This document shows, one piece after another, positions 10,837 through 22,793 of a DNA stretch of 64,000 bases. The stretch lies in assembly GCA_019454045.1 (NCBI GenBank), contig SKCR01007778.1, forward strand, positions 1 to 64,000. Direction: 5' to 3'. The stretch comes from Zanthoxylum bungeanum (lineage: Eukaryota; Streptophyta; Magnoliopsida; Sapindales; Rutaceae). Within the stretch, counting starts at the first letter, position 1, and each line of letters begins with the position of its first letter. The translations under genes and the position numbers were made by a program. The notes beneath the pieces were generated by a model. It was not told where the DNA came from, searched no databases, and saw nothing but the letters and a program-made list of their open reading frames with translations.

Positions 10837-13800
10837 ACAAAACTTGAAATGGACCATCCCCTCTCGGTTGTAGCTTAGATTTACGTTGTTCAGGAAATCT
10901 CTCCTTGCGCATGTGTACCCAAACCCAATCTGCAGGATGAAATACCACACGCTTTCTTCCTTTATTAGCATGAGAAGCATATTGCTCATTCTTTCGTTGT
11001 ATTCGCTCTCTTGCTTTCTCATGTATGTGCTTCACCAAATCGGCTTTCCTTTTTCCATCTAACCCCGCAAGCTCATCAACAGGCAATGGTACAAATCTAA
11101 TGGAGTTAGTGGCTGAAAACCATAAACAATTTCAAATGGTGAGTAAGATGAGAGGAATGAATACTACGATTATATGCAAATTCAACAAAAGGCAAACAAT
11201 CCTCCCAAGTTTTTAAGTTCTTATTGATAATAGTATGCAATAACTGAGTCAAAGTCCTATTAACAACCTTATCAAAAAAAAAAGTCCTATTAACAACCTC
11301 GGTTTGGCCATCAGTTTGGGGGTGGCAAGTAGTAGAATACAAAAGTTTAGTTCCCAACTTACCCCATAAAACTTCCCAAAAGTGACTAAGGAATTTAACA
11401 TCAAGATCTGAAACTATACTCCGTGGAATCCCATGGAGTCGTACTACTTCTCTAAAGAACAAGTCAGTAATGTTAGTGGTATCATCAGTTTTATGACATG
11501 CTATAATGTATGCCATCTTACTGAACCTATCAACCACTACAAAGATGGAATCTCTACCCTTCCTAGTCCTAGGTAAACCCAATATAAAGTCCATCGATAC
11601 ATCTACCCATGGCTCACTAGGTATTGGCAACGGTGTATACAACCCATGAGGCATAACCTTAGATTTAGCATGTTTACAAGTTAAGCATTTATCACACAAA
11701 ACGCTCAATATCTCTCCGCATTTTAGGCCAATAGAAATGTTCACTCAATACCCCTAAGGTTTTGGTAATGCCAAAGTGCCCCATTAAACCCCCCATGTGC
11801 TCCCTCACTAACAATTCAACGCATACTACAAACAGGAATGCATAATCTATTTTCCCTAAACAGAAACCCATCATGTTGGTAGAATTTACTAAAAGCAGAC
11901 TTTTCACATGTAGCATAGATAGTACTAAAGTCAATATCACTAGCATAAAGTTCTTTATAAATTCAAACCCAAGCATTTTGCACTCAATGAAGTAAGTAAA
12001 GCATACCTTCGCGATAGTGCATCGGAGACAATGTTTTCCTTACCTTGTTTGTAGCGGATTACATATGGAAATGTTCAACAAACTCTAACCATTTTGCGTG
12101 TCGTTTGTTCAGTTTACCTTGTCCATTCAGATGCTTCAATGATTCATGATCTGAATGGATCACAAACTCTCGATGCCACAAATAATGCTGCCAAGCCTCA
12201 AGGGCTCGCACTAGCGCATACAACTCCTTGTCAAATGTGGGGTACCTCAAAACTGCTCCATTTAGCTTCTCACTAAAGTAAGCTATTGGTCGCTTTTCTT
12301 GCATAAGAACAGCCCCAATGCCTATCCCGGATGCGTCACACTCAATTTCAAATGTCTTCTCAAAGTTGGGTAGTGCCAAGACTGGTGCACTGCACAACTT
12401 CATTTTCAGATCCTGGAATGCGCGCTCCTGCTCTTCACCTCATTTGAAGCCAACAGACTTCTTCACTACTTCAGTCAGTGGTGCTGCAATACTACTGAAG
12501 TCTTTAACAAATCTACGGTAGAAGCTTGCTAATCCATGTAAGCTTCTGACTTCTGTCACTGTTGTTGGTGTTGACCAATCCTTAATTGCCTTCACCTTTT
12601 CCAAATCTACCTCGATGCCATCTGCACTCACAACAAATCCAAGGAAGACAATTCTATCCATACAAAAAGTGCACTTATCAAAGTTAGCATAATATTTTTC
12701 TTGCCTTAACACATCAAGAACATGCTTCAAATGCATAACATGCTCATCTACTGTTTTACTGTAAACTAAGATGTCATCAAAATAAACTACAACAAACTTA
12801 CCTAAAAATGCACGCATAACATGATTCATCAATCTCATAAATGTGCTAGGTGCTTTTGAAAGACCAAATGGCATAACTAACCATTCATACAAGTCATACT
12901 TAGTCTTAAATGCAGTTTTCCACTCATCTCTCTCTCTCATGCTAATTTGATGGTATCCAATCTTTAAATCAATCTTACTAAAAATTTTGGAACCATGCAA
13001 TCATCCAACATGTCATCTAGTCTAGGAATGGGGTGACGATACTTTACCGTAATATTGTTGATAGCTCAGCAATCAACGCACATGCGCCACGTCCCATCTT
13101 TCTTCGGAACTAGAAGCACTGGTACTGCACAAGGATTCATGCTTTCCCTGACATACCCCTTGTCCATCAACTCTCGTACTTGCCTTTGTAGCTCATTTGT
13201 CTCCTCGGGATTGCTCCTATAAGCTGGTCTGTTAGGAATGACTGCTCCAGGTATGAAGTCTATCTGGTGCTCGATACCTCTAATGGGTGGAAGCCCACTA
13301 GGTATGTCCTCTGTCAGTACGGCACTGTAATCCTGCAAAAGAGATGAAATAGACACAGGAAGCAAAGGGTTAGTGTTAGTAAAATAAATATGAGGCCTTT
13401 ATAGACTAACAATAGCATGAGCTTGCTAGCCTTGAATGCTTTCCTCGCTTCACCCTCACCCATGTAGAAACCCTTTTTAACTCTCCCTTTTGTTCCCTCT
13501 CACGTTCACTCACACTCCCCTTGGGAACTCCCACGACTTTGGCCTTATTTTTCTCACCAGATACGTCACTCTCACTAGTCTCACCCAAGGTGGTGTTTCC
13601 CTTCGCTCTCTCTTTGTCACCCTCAAGTTGCAACTTAACCTGATCTTCATGGACTTGGTGTAAGTGGGTATAATGTAATGGGTTTTCCTTTATGCTGAAA
13701 AGAGTATTTATTCTTGAACCCATCATGAATAACCTTCTTATCAAACTGCCACGGTCTACCCAAAAGAATATGTCCTGCATGCATCGGTATCACATCACAT

Positions 13801-14219
13801 AGGACATCATCTGTGTATGGCCCAATGGTAAAGCTCAACAAAACCTGCTTTGTCACACTTATTTCCCCACAATCATTTAACCATTGCAACTTGTAAGGCT
13901 TCAGGTGTCTCAAGCAACTCAACCCCAATCGCTCAATCAAAGCTGTGCTAGCAACATTAGTACAACTGCCCCAATCTATAATCATACTACACCCATTACC
14001 ATTCACACGACACCTAGTATGGAATATGTCCTCCCTCTGCTGCATACTCTCATCCTCAACAACATGTGCACTCAAAGCACGATTGACGACTAAGGATAAG
14101 TTATTCAGCGGGTATGCAGCTCCCTCATGGTAACTAGCATCCTCCAACTCTGGCATCTCATCATCAACCTCACTATCAGTAGAGTACACATCTCCACTCT
14201 TCTTATCAATCACTAAGGT
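10837..14219 (-). pseudogene. A2 pol, truncated and frameshifted
   Basis: Open pieces on the minus strand are 13066-13365, 12440-13000, 12059-12403, 11692-11976, 11106-11744 and 10805-11086. Protease is contiguous with gag in the 13647-14927 frame, but its active site reads IIDWGSC instead of IIDGGSC. RT keeps the [10 protein letters not shown] box (about 12770-12800), RNase H keeps ECDASG, and integrase keeps MDFILGLP. The integrase stretch contains a small local duplication: a VVNRT segment is repeated around a T-rich insert near 11265-11300. The coding sequence ends at the truncation, in the GPF region. Non-functional. Confidence 0.86.
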
Positions 14220-15454
14220 ACGTCTATTGGGACATTCTGAAGCATAGTGTCCCATGCCCAAACATTTAAAACACTTGACATCCTTAGTTCTAGTAGTTGT
14301 ACCGTCAGGTTTTGGTCTAGTTTTACTCGATTCTGCAGTCTCTTTACCCTTGGTACTAGGTTCGGCCCTAGGCTTATTAAAGCCTCCACTGAACTCGCCT
14401 CTAGGCTTGTCAAAGCCTCCATCCCGCTTCTCATTCGGAACCCATTTTCCCTTCCTTGCAGAAGTAGCCTGAGTACCAAATCTGGATGTTGACCTTTTCT
14501 TGAGTTGCCTTTCTACCTTGATAGCCATGTGAAGCATATCCTCCAAATCAACACAGTGATGCAACTCCACCATGTTTGCTATCTCTCTATTCAAGCCCCC
14601 TAGAAACCGTGCCATAGTAGCTTCTGGATCCTCAACTACATTTGCCCTGATCATGGCAACTTCCATCTCTGTGTAATAGTCCTCAACACTCTTGGCCCCC
14701 TGATACAGATGTTGTAGTTTCTGATACAACTCCCTATAGTAATGGCTGGGTATAAATCTCTTTCTCATGAGACCTCTAAGTTCTGCCCATGTCTGAATCG
14801 GTCTCTCATAATTTCTCCTCCGAGTAGAGACAAGCTGATCCCACCAAATCATAGCATAATCGGCAAACTCAATTGCTGCCAGATTGATCTTCTTCTCATC
14901 TGAGTAGTGATGACAGCTGAAAATCAATTCTATTTTCTTTTCCCATTCTAAATAAGCTTCAGGATCATTTTTGCCGTGGAATGTTGAATCTTGATCTTGA
15001 TGCTACCTAGATCACCGTCTTCATCTCCTCGTCTACCATATCCCCTCCTATCATAATCCCATCTTCTGGCATCAAATGCACCTCTCTCATCAAACCGTCT
15101 ATCCCTCCTATCATTCCTCCTATCAAACCTCCTATTAGGCCTCCTGTCATGCCTAGGCTGAAATCTCTCCTCCACATCATCAAGACCATTAGAATCATCA
15201 AACTCATTTTCAGCTTCCTCTTCATTTGGCGGTACATACTGTGGTGGTACACGTCGAGGTGACACATTATGAGGTGGTGGTACATTCTGGGGTGGTGGTA
15301 CGTTCTGAGGTGGTGGTGCTCTGGGACCGTTACCAGTTTGAATACTCTCTACACTCTTGGTCAATCTCTCCAAAGCAGTATTCGTGTTCTCCATCATATC
15401 TGTAAATTTCCTATCCAAAGCCTCAAGCTTTTCATCAGTGGTTAGACCTGCCAT
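14220..15454 (-). pseudogene. A2 gag, one frameshift
   Basis: Start chosen at the ATG of MAGLTTD (15454), as in the sister copies. An in-frame upstream ATG at 15487 would add MLFLICFLSVE. The first part is open from 15487 to 14948; the remaining Gag and the protease share the 426-codon frame 13647-14927, with one base lost near 14980 in the conserved GTTGGTATC. The zinc knuckle CFKCLGMGHYASEC (CX2CX4HX4C) is intact near 14235-14280. The Arg-rich and proline-rich N-terminus is as in A1. Confidence 0.88.
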
Positions 15455-16001
15455 CTCAACACTAAGAAAACAGATTAGAAATAACAAGAAAGTAAAGCAA
15501 ATATGTAAATCCTCACAATCTCACGTGTTTACACTCGAATGATATCACTCCACTTGTGTTTGCACTCTATTGGCTTTTACCCGATATTGTGCTCACAATC
15601 ACTGCCTTTTACCACTCTTGAGTTCTTCCTCAATTCAAATGTGAATTACACTGAATCCAAGAATACAAAGCCAAGTGTAGTCCTCAAGCTAGCATGAAAC
15701 ACAACGGACCCAATAATATATATATATATATATATAGGGCAGACGGAAACAAAATGCGAAAAGGAATAGTAATGACGAAGACTCAATCAATAATACTTAA
15801 CCTAGAGTAATTAGAATAAGAAGCAAACAATTAGCACAATGGTGAAAAAAAATAAGCATGCAAATTCACGGTAGTATGCAATTTCAGGAGAAAATTTGGC
15901 ACTTCTATAGGAATTTTGATGGAATATCCTCCATGGGCACCTAAATGATAATATGGAACAAACTAGATTCAACCAAAAAATTTCACTTTTTTACTCTTTT
16001 T

Positions 16002-16043
<42 letters not shown>

Positions 16044-16845
16044 CAAGTGATCACTATCACTCAAGTCCCTTTTTCTTTTCTTTTCTGATAACGTCAGATG
16101 CTAAATGTGGTTCTGATTTCATAGGCTGATTTAGGTTCTGAATTCAGAGGCTGCTGGTCAGTGTCTGATTTCAGAGTCGAATAAGGGTCTGATTTCAGGG
16201 TCTGAATTCAGAGGCTAATTTTCAGAGGTTACTGGTTAGGGTCTGATTTCAGAGGCTAATTTTCAGAGGTTACTGGTCAGGGTCTGATTTCAGAGGCTAA
16301 GTTTCAGGGTCTGATCTCAGAGGCTGATTCAATGGTTAAGTTTCAGGGTCTGATCTCAGAGTCTGATTCAATGGTTAAGTTTCAAGGTCTGAACTCAGAG
16401 TCTGATTTCAGAGGCAGATTTCAAAGGTTACGTTTTAGGTCTGATTTCAGAAGCTAAGATTTCAGGGTCTGATTTCAGACTTCACTTAGTTTTTTCAGGG
16501 TCTGATTTCACACTTCACTAGGGTTTAGAAACAAAACACACAGCCGCCAAGAACATGCTTATTTCTTAAACATATGCTAAAGAACAGAATGACTATGACA
16601 AACTGATAGGAAGAACAGAATATGCAACTAGGATGAACTGACAGGAAGAACAGAACCAAAAAAAATCAGAACTGGAAAATGATAAAAGATGAACTGATAT
16701 GCAGAACAACAAAACCAGATCCAGAATATGAACAAAACAAAAACAGAAACAAGATCCAACAAGAACTGAAACAAAAATAACAAAGAACAAAATAAAAACA
16801 GAATCAAACAAAAGGAAAGATAGAAAAATCAGACCTTGGAACCCT
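15455..16845 (-). other. A2 leader with palindrome array
   Basis: Noncoding leader between PBS and gag. It holds a TA microsatellite (about 15717-15735), T-rich runs (about 15985-16040) and the TCTGATTTCAGA-type array (about 16100-16520). The array differs from A1 in unit number and order, including repeated TCAATGGTTAAGTTTCA units. Confidence 0.78.
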
Positions 16846-16860
16846 GAGCTCTAGCTACCA
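16846..16860 (-). other. A2 primer binding site
   Basis: On the minus strand TGGTAGCTAGAGCTC, the family A form with the extra T and one more substitution (ATC to AGC). It sits two bases from the LTR end. Confidence 0.75.
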
Positions 16861-16862
16861 AA

Positions 16863-17499
16863 TGACAAGAAACCGACTTAGATTCGAAATCCAAGTAAAC
16901 CCCAAGCAACAGACAGAACCCCAAGAACCGCGAATTTGATTTTGTAGGAACAAAACCCTTCTAAAGCCACAAAGAACTTGCCCTTGAGAACCCTTAAGAT
17001 GAATCCTTATAGTGTTTTTGCTAGCAAATGGAGACGCCATTAAGTTTGCCAAACTTAGGTAAGTCGATTCAAACTTGAAAAGGGGAATCTTTCCCTTACA
17101 AGAATTCGGCCATAGCCAAAGCTTTAAGCTTTTGAGTTTACAAATTTCGTTGGTTCCCTCAAATGAAGAAGAAAGTAAGCTTAAATAGTGTTACAAAAAG
17201 AAACCCTAAAGGCATAAAGACAACAATGCCCCTAAAAACGAAATTACACAAATATCAAGTCTTTAAGTCTTCAAATGCCTAGGAAGCTTTATTCTAAACT
17301 GATTTGGGCCAAGTGAAATGGTTTTGGGCCCTTTCCATCGAAGCCCACATGTATCTCTATTTGTTTGTTGCAGTCAGCCATAAAACTCTGAACTAATCCC
17401 GCTATTGCTTCTCTAAGTCTTTTGGTCCTCTGCCTCGTAATTGGCCCTTCTGGCACTTGTAATGCGTCTTTTGGTTTGTTGTCGGCCTGGATCATGTCA
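16863..17499 (-). repeat. A2 5' LTR
   Basis: A 637-bp LTR of family A, TGACAAGAAACC...GGATCATGTCA. It has a short internal deletion relative to A1: the GGCCACAAAGAAGACCCACAAAG segment is shortened near 16965. The outer flank is AAAAT; the matching left duplication cannot be seen because the left end is lost. Confidence 0.9.
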
Positions 17500-18245
17500 A
17501 AAATAGAAGAAGAAGAAGAAATAGAAGAAGAAGAAGTAGAAGAAGAAGAAGACGAAGAAGAGAAGAAGAAGATAGAGAAATGAGAGAGAGGATGAAGCAA
17601 GAAAGAGCATTGTCAACCATGGAGGACTTGAAAGATAGACAAAAAGAAATCTAGCAATATAAAGTAAGGAGACTTGACCCAAATTATTATCTTTTGAGTT
17701 TTTAAGTTTTGATGAGTTGATTGACTTGGAAGTGATGATGAAAGAATGATTATTGTGAAAAGAAATGGTGATTGTGGTAAAAACTTCCAAATTGTTAAAT
17801 GTTGGTTATAAACTAATATGATTATATAGAATGAATGTGGGTAAATATTGAGGATGATATCGTGGTGTTTTGAATGGTTTTGACGCTATTTGCTTGTGTG
17901 GATTGTATGAGGAAAAAGTATTGAGCAAATTAAGTATGAAAGAATGAGATTAAAACCAGAATTTGGTCTTGCTCGCGACGTAGAGAGCCTGTATCATGAC
18001 GCGATCTGGGAATTTTCCCAGATATGCTTCTAGTGTGTTTTGTGTCGCGACGCACACGGTAAAAGCTTAGGTTCGTCTCTGGACGATTTGCGTCATAATG
18101 TGCACTGCCTTGCGTCGCTACGTATGATAAAAAAATTACGCAAATCAATTTCAAACCATCTCAATTCCACCCTCATATTAAAGGCCGCCATATAGGACTC
18201 GTATGAGTTTGTACACATGCCTTACATCAAGACAAAAACATGCAA
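17500..18245. other. Degraded stretch with GAA microsatellite, no gene
   Basis: Begins with an imperfect GAA repeat (about 17504-17580), then AT-rich sequence, then a segment with repeated CGCGACG-like motifs (about 17970-18125), which occur in some plant LTRs. No open frame has homology I recognise. It may be the rest of the old LTR interrupted at 10835, but no sequence shared with a second LTR copy is present here to prove it. Confidence 0.35.
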
Positions 18246-19571
18246 AACCTCCCGGGTAAGAGACTTACTCTGCTCAGCTGTCACATGCCTAGTAATTACA
18301 GATCTAAGGGCAACCCTATCAATATCCTGCTGACAATGCTGGGGGCCCAAAAGGGTCTCAAAAAAAGAAACAATGTCATCTCTAACCAAAACAACATCCT
18401 CCACACGGGTCCCATCCTCCTTAGTGATAGAAGTAATCTTACAATGGCTGTGAAAGATCTTCATAGCAGTAAAGAAGAATTTAGTATTCTGATCCCCAAG
18501 TTTTAGCCATTGAACACGAGATTTCTGTCTATTTAAGCATTCCTCAGCCCGACTCATGTCACCATACCGTAACGAAAGACTAGCTTTTTCAGCTAACAGA
18601 GTAGAGTCACTGGGGCACTCTTGTAAAGCACAATGCACTCTATCCAACTCCCTCATAATCTCCAAAACCTTACTCGGAATCTTAGAGAAATGCTCAACAT
18701 TAAACTTCTTCAAGGACGCTTTAACACTCTCCAGCTTACAACATAAATGGAACATCGGAGTGCCATGAACATCAATATCCTAAGCCCTAGCCACAACTAA
18801 GAGAAAATCTGGATGATCAGCCCAAAAATCAAAGAATTTGAACAGAATTTTCCTCTTTGGGAGAGCTGCAAGTTTAACCACTATAGGAGAATGATCTGAA
18901 ATCTGAGTGGGAAGAAAGCGGGCAGCAGAGCCCAGGAAGAGACACTCCCAAGATAAATTAGTGAGAACACAGTCCAACTTACGCCAAATAGGAGGCCGAA
19001 TCTGCTTATTAAATCAAGTAAACTAAGAACCAGAGAACTGAAGATCATCCAAACCAGCCTGACCCAAACAGCAGCCCAAATCATCTTTCCACGCTGACAA
19101 TGCCACAGATCCACCACAACGCTCAATCGGAGAGTGAATAGTATTGAAGTCTCCCAATACAAGCCACAGAGAATCATCAAAAACACTACCACTAGAAATC
19201 AAGTCGGCCCAAAGCTCCCAACGCTTCTCATAGTCACACTCACCATAAACCACCGAAACCACACAAGTCCACAACCCCGAAATATGAGACATACTACAAT
19301 GAATAACTTGAGATGAAGAGTGAATAATACTAACATCAATGTCACTAGGGTTCCAACACACCCAAATACGGCCAAACGGAAGAATATCAAAGTGGCAAAA
19401 AAACTTCCATGAAGGATTAATCGCACGAGATACATACACAAAATTAACCTCCCTTACCTTGGTTTCAACTAAACCACACAAAGAAAGCTTCTCATCACGA
19501 AGAAACCTCCTAACTTCAGCTTGTTTTATTGGGTCATTGAGACCTCGAATATTCCAACAACCAAAAATCAT
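18246..19571 (-). pseudogene. LINE-1 ORF2: endonuclease and linker, RT missing
   Basis: Start taken at the ATG 19571-19569, matching LINE-3 ORF2 (57982). The APE-type endonuclease opens with GCWNIRGLNDP and continues with the E-containing GLVETKV and the GDFNTI box. The SDHSPIVVKL end box lies in the next open piece. Pieces are 19023-19658, 18780-18977 and 18222-18755; the last covers the linker RAEECLNRQKSRVQWLKLGDQNTKFFF. The frame ends at 18246 before the RT fingers. The endonuclease would nick target DNA to prime reverse transcription; here it is frameshifted and orphaned. Confidence 0.85.
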
Positions 19572-19676
19572 TAAAAAGAGAAGAGTGGATCCAAACCGAA
19601 ACAAATCAGCGCCGTCGACCCCCTCTCGGGGACTGCCATTTCTGACTCCTTTTACCACCAGAACCCTTTATAGATT

Positions 19677-19799
19677 ATTTTTTTTTGATAAGGTAAGAAT
19701 TATAACCAAAAGAAAAACTATACAAGAGCAAAGGGGCATCCCCCAGGAACTAGAGAGGACAGGCCCTCCTAGAAGAAAGCCAAACGGCTACAAGAGACG
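19677..19799 (-). mobile_element. 123-bp LINE 3' tail inserted in LINE-1
   Basis: This segment is the reverse complement of the LINE-2 3' UTR (53883-53997), including the A tail, seen here as the T run at the left. It is flanked by an 11-bp perfect duplication CTTTATAGATT (19666-19676 and 19800-19810). LINE-3 at the same place (about 58076-58095) has a single copy of the site and no insert. It is therefore a severely 5'-truncated LINE insertion of the same family. Confidence 0.93.
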
Positions 19800-19829
19800 C
19801 TTTATAGATTTGTTACCATAAACCAATTT

Positions 19830-21433
19830 CCTGATCTCCTGAGAATCAATGACCTTATTAGCCAAACTGTTGTCATTGGGAGTAGGCGAATCATAAGTTC
19901 CAGAAGGTAGAGACTCAGCTAAAACAGACTTGGGAAGATCCTCAACAAGAAGTGAAGAAGCAAGGGAACATTCACCTTCCTCCTAAGCCTCTGCCTCCGT
20001 AATAACTGCCTCAGACGAAACCACAAACAAATGAGGAGTTACCAGAGCCGATTCCAACCTATTGGAAGAGCACTCACCCAAAATAAGAACCATGTCAGTA
20101 GGAACATCCTGAATCACATCACCGCTCAATAGGAGTGGTCACAGTGGCTCCCTCGCCTTTCTTCTTCTTAGAGACCAGAATCCAAGCACCCTCCTTTACC
20201 TCAGTAGTGTCAGCCGTAACAACTTTATCCGTAGAAGGAATAGATGGCTTGGGAATTCAGGATTGAGAGGGTTTACTAACCTCCTTACTAGGAGCATTTT
20301 TAGGGCAGGAATTCACCAAATGGCTAAAAACTTCACAAGTATTACATTTCACTGGAACCCATTCAAACTCAATCCTAATAGGTGCCCTAGTACCATCAGG
20401 ATACTGGAAAATAATCTCCTCGATGAGGGGGTTTCGAGCATCAATCTCAACATAAACTCGAGTGAAATTGAGCCGTTTCCTGGAAAGGGTAATATGGTCA
20501 GCATTGAGATGTCTCCCAACTACACTAGCCACACAACTAATCCCTTTAGCAGTCCATAAGTTAAAAGGCAGGTGAAAGAGTCTAACCAAAACCGGAACCT
20601 TAAATCGGTCCTCCTTGGTCAAAGATAAGCCACGTTGCCAAAGTTTGAGAACCAACAGTTTATTAGCCATATGCCAAGGGGCTCCAACACCGCACTAGCT
20701 TATTTAATTAAGGCTATCAAATCTAAACAAAAAGAAGTGGTTATCGAAAATAAGAACCTCTAACAAACCAAGTCTCCCCTATAACTTGTGCGCAATAGAG
20801 TTGACGGTTTGAAAAGGAAGTCTTTTACCCACAAAGTAACCAACCAATGTACTTCGGCAATACACACTACCCTCTTCAATAACCTCGGCAGGAAGGCATA
20901 CTATAACCTAACCATCAATAACTTTTGGTTGAACATGGTACAGTGCGGTAGAAAAACATGCCGAGTCAAGAGGATCTACTCTTTTAGGTCCATTCAGCGC
21001 ATTAGCATAACTATTAGGACAAGCAGAAGCATTGCCCCCAAAGCTACTGCATTAGATTGAACATTCATACATGCACACTATCTTCCTTAGAAAACTAGAG
21101 AGGCACTGGCACCACCAACTAAAGTACTCAATTTCGCAGCCGCTGAAGCAAGCCTAGGAACAAAACCAGAAGGCGAGATTAAGCCACCACAAGACATAGT
21201 CCTAGAATCGCCAAAAGAGTTACCAACATTAACGACATCACCAATCTCATTCACAGGGAAATAAGATTTCAAGACCGAGGCAGCAGAGCCTCACAGCAAC
21301 AGACACAACAACCTGACTCACAGTGACACACAATCCAGTCACTACGGAAATAGAATTACCAGCCAAAGTCTCACAAACTGGAAGCACTATAGAAGGGCTA
21401 ACGAGCAGATTCACAATCTCAGAACCAGGAAGA
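19830..21433 (-). pseudogene. LINE-1 ORF1, middle and C-terminal parts
   Basis: The clearest frame, 20257-20670, encodes an L1 ORF1 segment like plant DUF4283 proteins: FNLWTAKGISCVASVVGR followed by the knuckle CNTCEVFSHLVNSC (CX2CX4HX4C). Further pieces on both sides (for example 21087-21528) match LINE-3 ORF1 in low-complexity Gly/Val/Ser-rich wording. ORF1 proteins coat LINE RNA and act as chaperones. Many frameshifts; non-functional. LINE-3 lacks about 0.33 kb that is present here between 20561 and 20893. Confidence 0.75.
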
Positions 21434-21438
21434 CCCCC

Positions 21439-22366
21439 TAATAAGAAACCTGCCTGGAACAAAGCCAAGCAAACCCCTCCACGTGTTCTAAGCCCTAAGA
21501 ACCGCGAATCTTGATTTTGTAAGAACAAAATCCTTCCAAGATCAAGTCCAACCCTTAAAGAACATTTCCCTTAAGAACCTTTCTTTATTTCTTTGGAGAA
21601 TCCTGAACAGCGATACAGCGCCACAATGCTTGCCACACGTGGATAAGCTTTTGTTCCGTAAAACCAAGGAAGAATCTACTCCTTCAAGATGACACAAGTC
21701 AATTTATTTGTAAAAAGATATATTCTTAGTTAATTCCTAATTACAATGAATAATGCCCCTTTAAATAGGTGGCTAACCTTAATTCTACTCAAATATAATA
21801 AAACCCTAATAAAATAAACCCAATAACATATAAAATACTTGAAAATTTCGTATATGGGCTTTGTGATATAATTAGAGTTCAGCCCAACACTTAAACAATA
21901 CATAATCTAAAAAAAATATAAAATAGAAATACTGTAGGGATATATGTTTCGTCCACCTTTTGACCAAGAATAAGTCCGAACTGGACTTTTCCGTAAGCTA
22001 CAAAGTTGTAGAGCTACGAGTTCTCTTTCCAATGCAACTTGAATCACTAAAATCGGACATTGGATGAGAAAGTTACCTCAAAAGTACGAAGACTACGCAA
22101 ATCCCGCCACTTCTAATGCACCATTCTGATATAAAGTCGAAAATAAATCAAGGTAGTCCAAGCACGTCCAAAACCCATTTCATTCTTGATTTAGACATAA
22201 TAAATCCTTCATATAAAGTCTCATGCATTGACTAAACTCCCGAACCCAAGGAATCTTCCAAATCCACCAAAATGACCCAAATACACCAATCTGACCAAGC
22301 CATGCAATCAGCCACAACTTCAAGTTAACTTGGCCCAACAAACAAAACAGATTCTGGATCACATCA
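21439..22366. repeat. K left LTR
   Basis: A 928-bp repeat beginning TAATAAGAAACC (a decayed TGACAAGAAACC) and ending GGATCACATCA. Its last 429 bp (21938-22366) match 30068-30496 with equal length. Its middle (about 21781-21977) matches 22597-22793. Confidence 0.8.
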
Positions 22367-22596
22367 TTTTTTTTGGATAACCGGGGTGTTTCAGCAAGCT
22401 TACGCGCACCTCGACTAATCCCCGGGACCTGTGTCCCGTTACCTCAAAAGTTTCCCAACACAGATCAGGGTAAGTCGCTGGCTTTTCACACCAGGGGGCA
22501 TGGCCCCAAGGAAATGCATCGGATTCGAACCTTGAACCTGAGAGGGAGCAAACCACTCAAGCCCAAATCCTTTACCACAAAGGCTACTCCTTGGGG
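22367..22596 (-). mobile_element. Au-like tRNA-derived SINE
   Basis: On the minus strand it starts CCCCAAGGAGTAGCC and ends GGTTATCC plus eight A. Pol III promoter boxes are visible: box A TAGCCTTTGTGG (22586-22575) and box B GGTTCGAATCC (22531-22521), about 43 bases apart. The 3' half AGTCGAGGTGCGCG...ACACCCCGGTTATC resembles the Au SINE family widespread in angiosperms, as I recall it. SINEs of this type depend on LINE enzymes for movement. No target duplication is visible: the A tail abuts the K LTR end and the 5' end abuts a truncated K LTR copy, so a later deletion is likely. Confidence 0.85.
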
Positions 22597-22793
22597 AATT
22601 CTACCCAAATATAATAAAATCCTAATAAAATAAACCCATAACCATATGAATACTTGAAAATTTCGTACATGGGCTTTGTAATATAATTAAAGTTCATCCC
22701 AGCACTTAAACAACACATAATCTAAAAAAAATATATAAAATATAAAAACTGTAGGGATTATGGTGCATCCTCCTTTTGACCAAGAATGAGTCC

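Larger units (their letters stand above)
10836..17499 (-). mobile_element. A2: family A element, 3' truncated
   Basis: A minus-strand family A copy with its 5' LTR (16863-17499), PBS, leader, gag and pol. On the left it stops abruptly inside the integrase C-terminal coding region at about 10836, where old LTR sequence begins. The 3' LTR, PPT and Pol tail are missing, so one target duplication is lost. The loss of one end points to a deletion or recombination after insertion. Length and order otherwise follow A1. Confidence 0.9.

Noticed and set aside
17500..17504. AAAAT as the A2 target duplication.
   Set aside because: The left LTR of A2 is missing, so the partner copy cannot be identified; the AAAAT near 10827 is only a chance-level match.
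17289..17600. Serine-rich open frame of 103 codons over the GAA repeat.
   Set aside because: It combines LTR tail sequence with a translated GAA/TTC microsatellite; it is an artefact of the repeat.
22510..22590. Box A and box B as a possible tRNA gene.
   Set aside because: The segment does not fold as a tRNA with an anticodon arm by eye, and it continues into an Au-type body and A tail, so it is a SINE.
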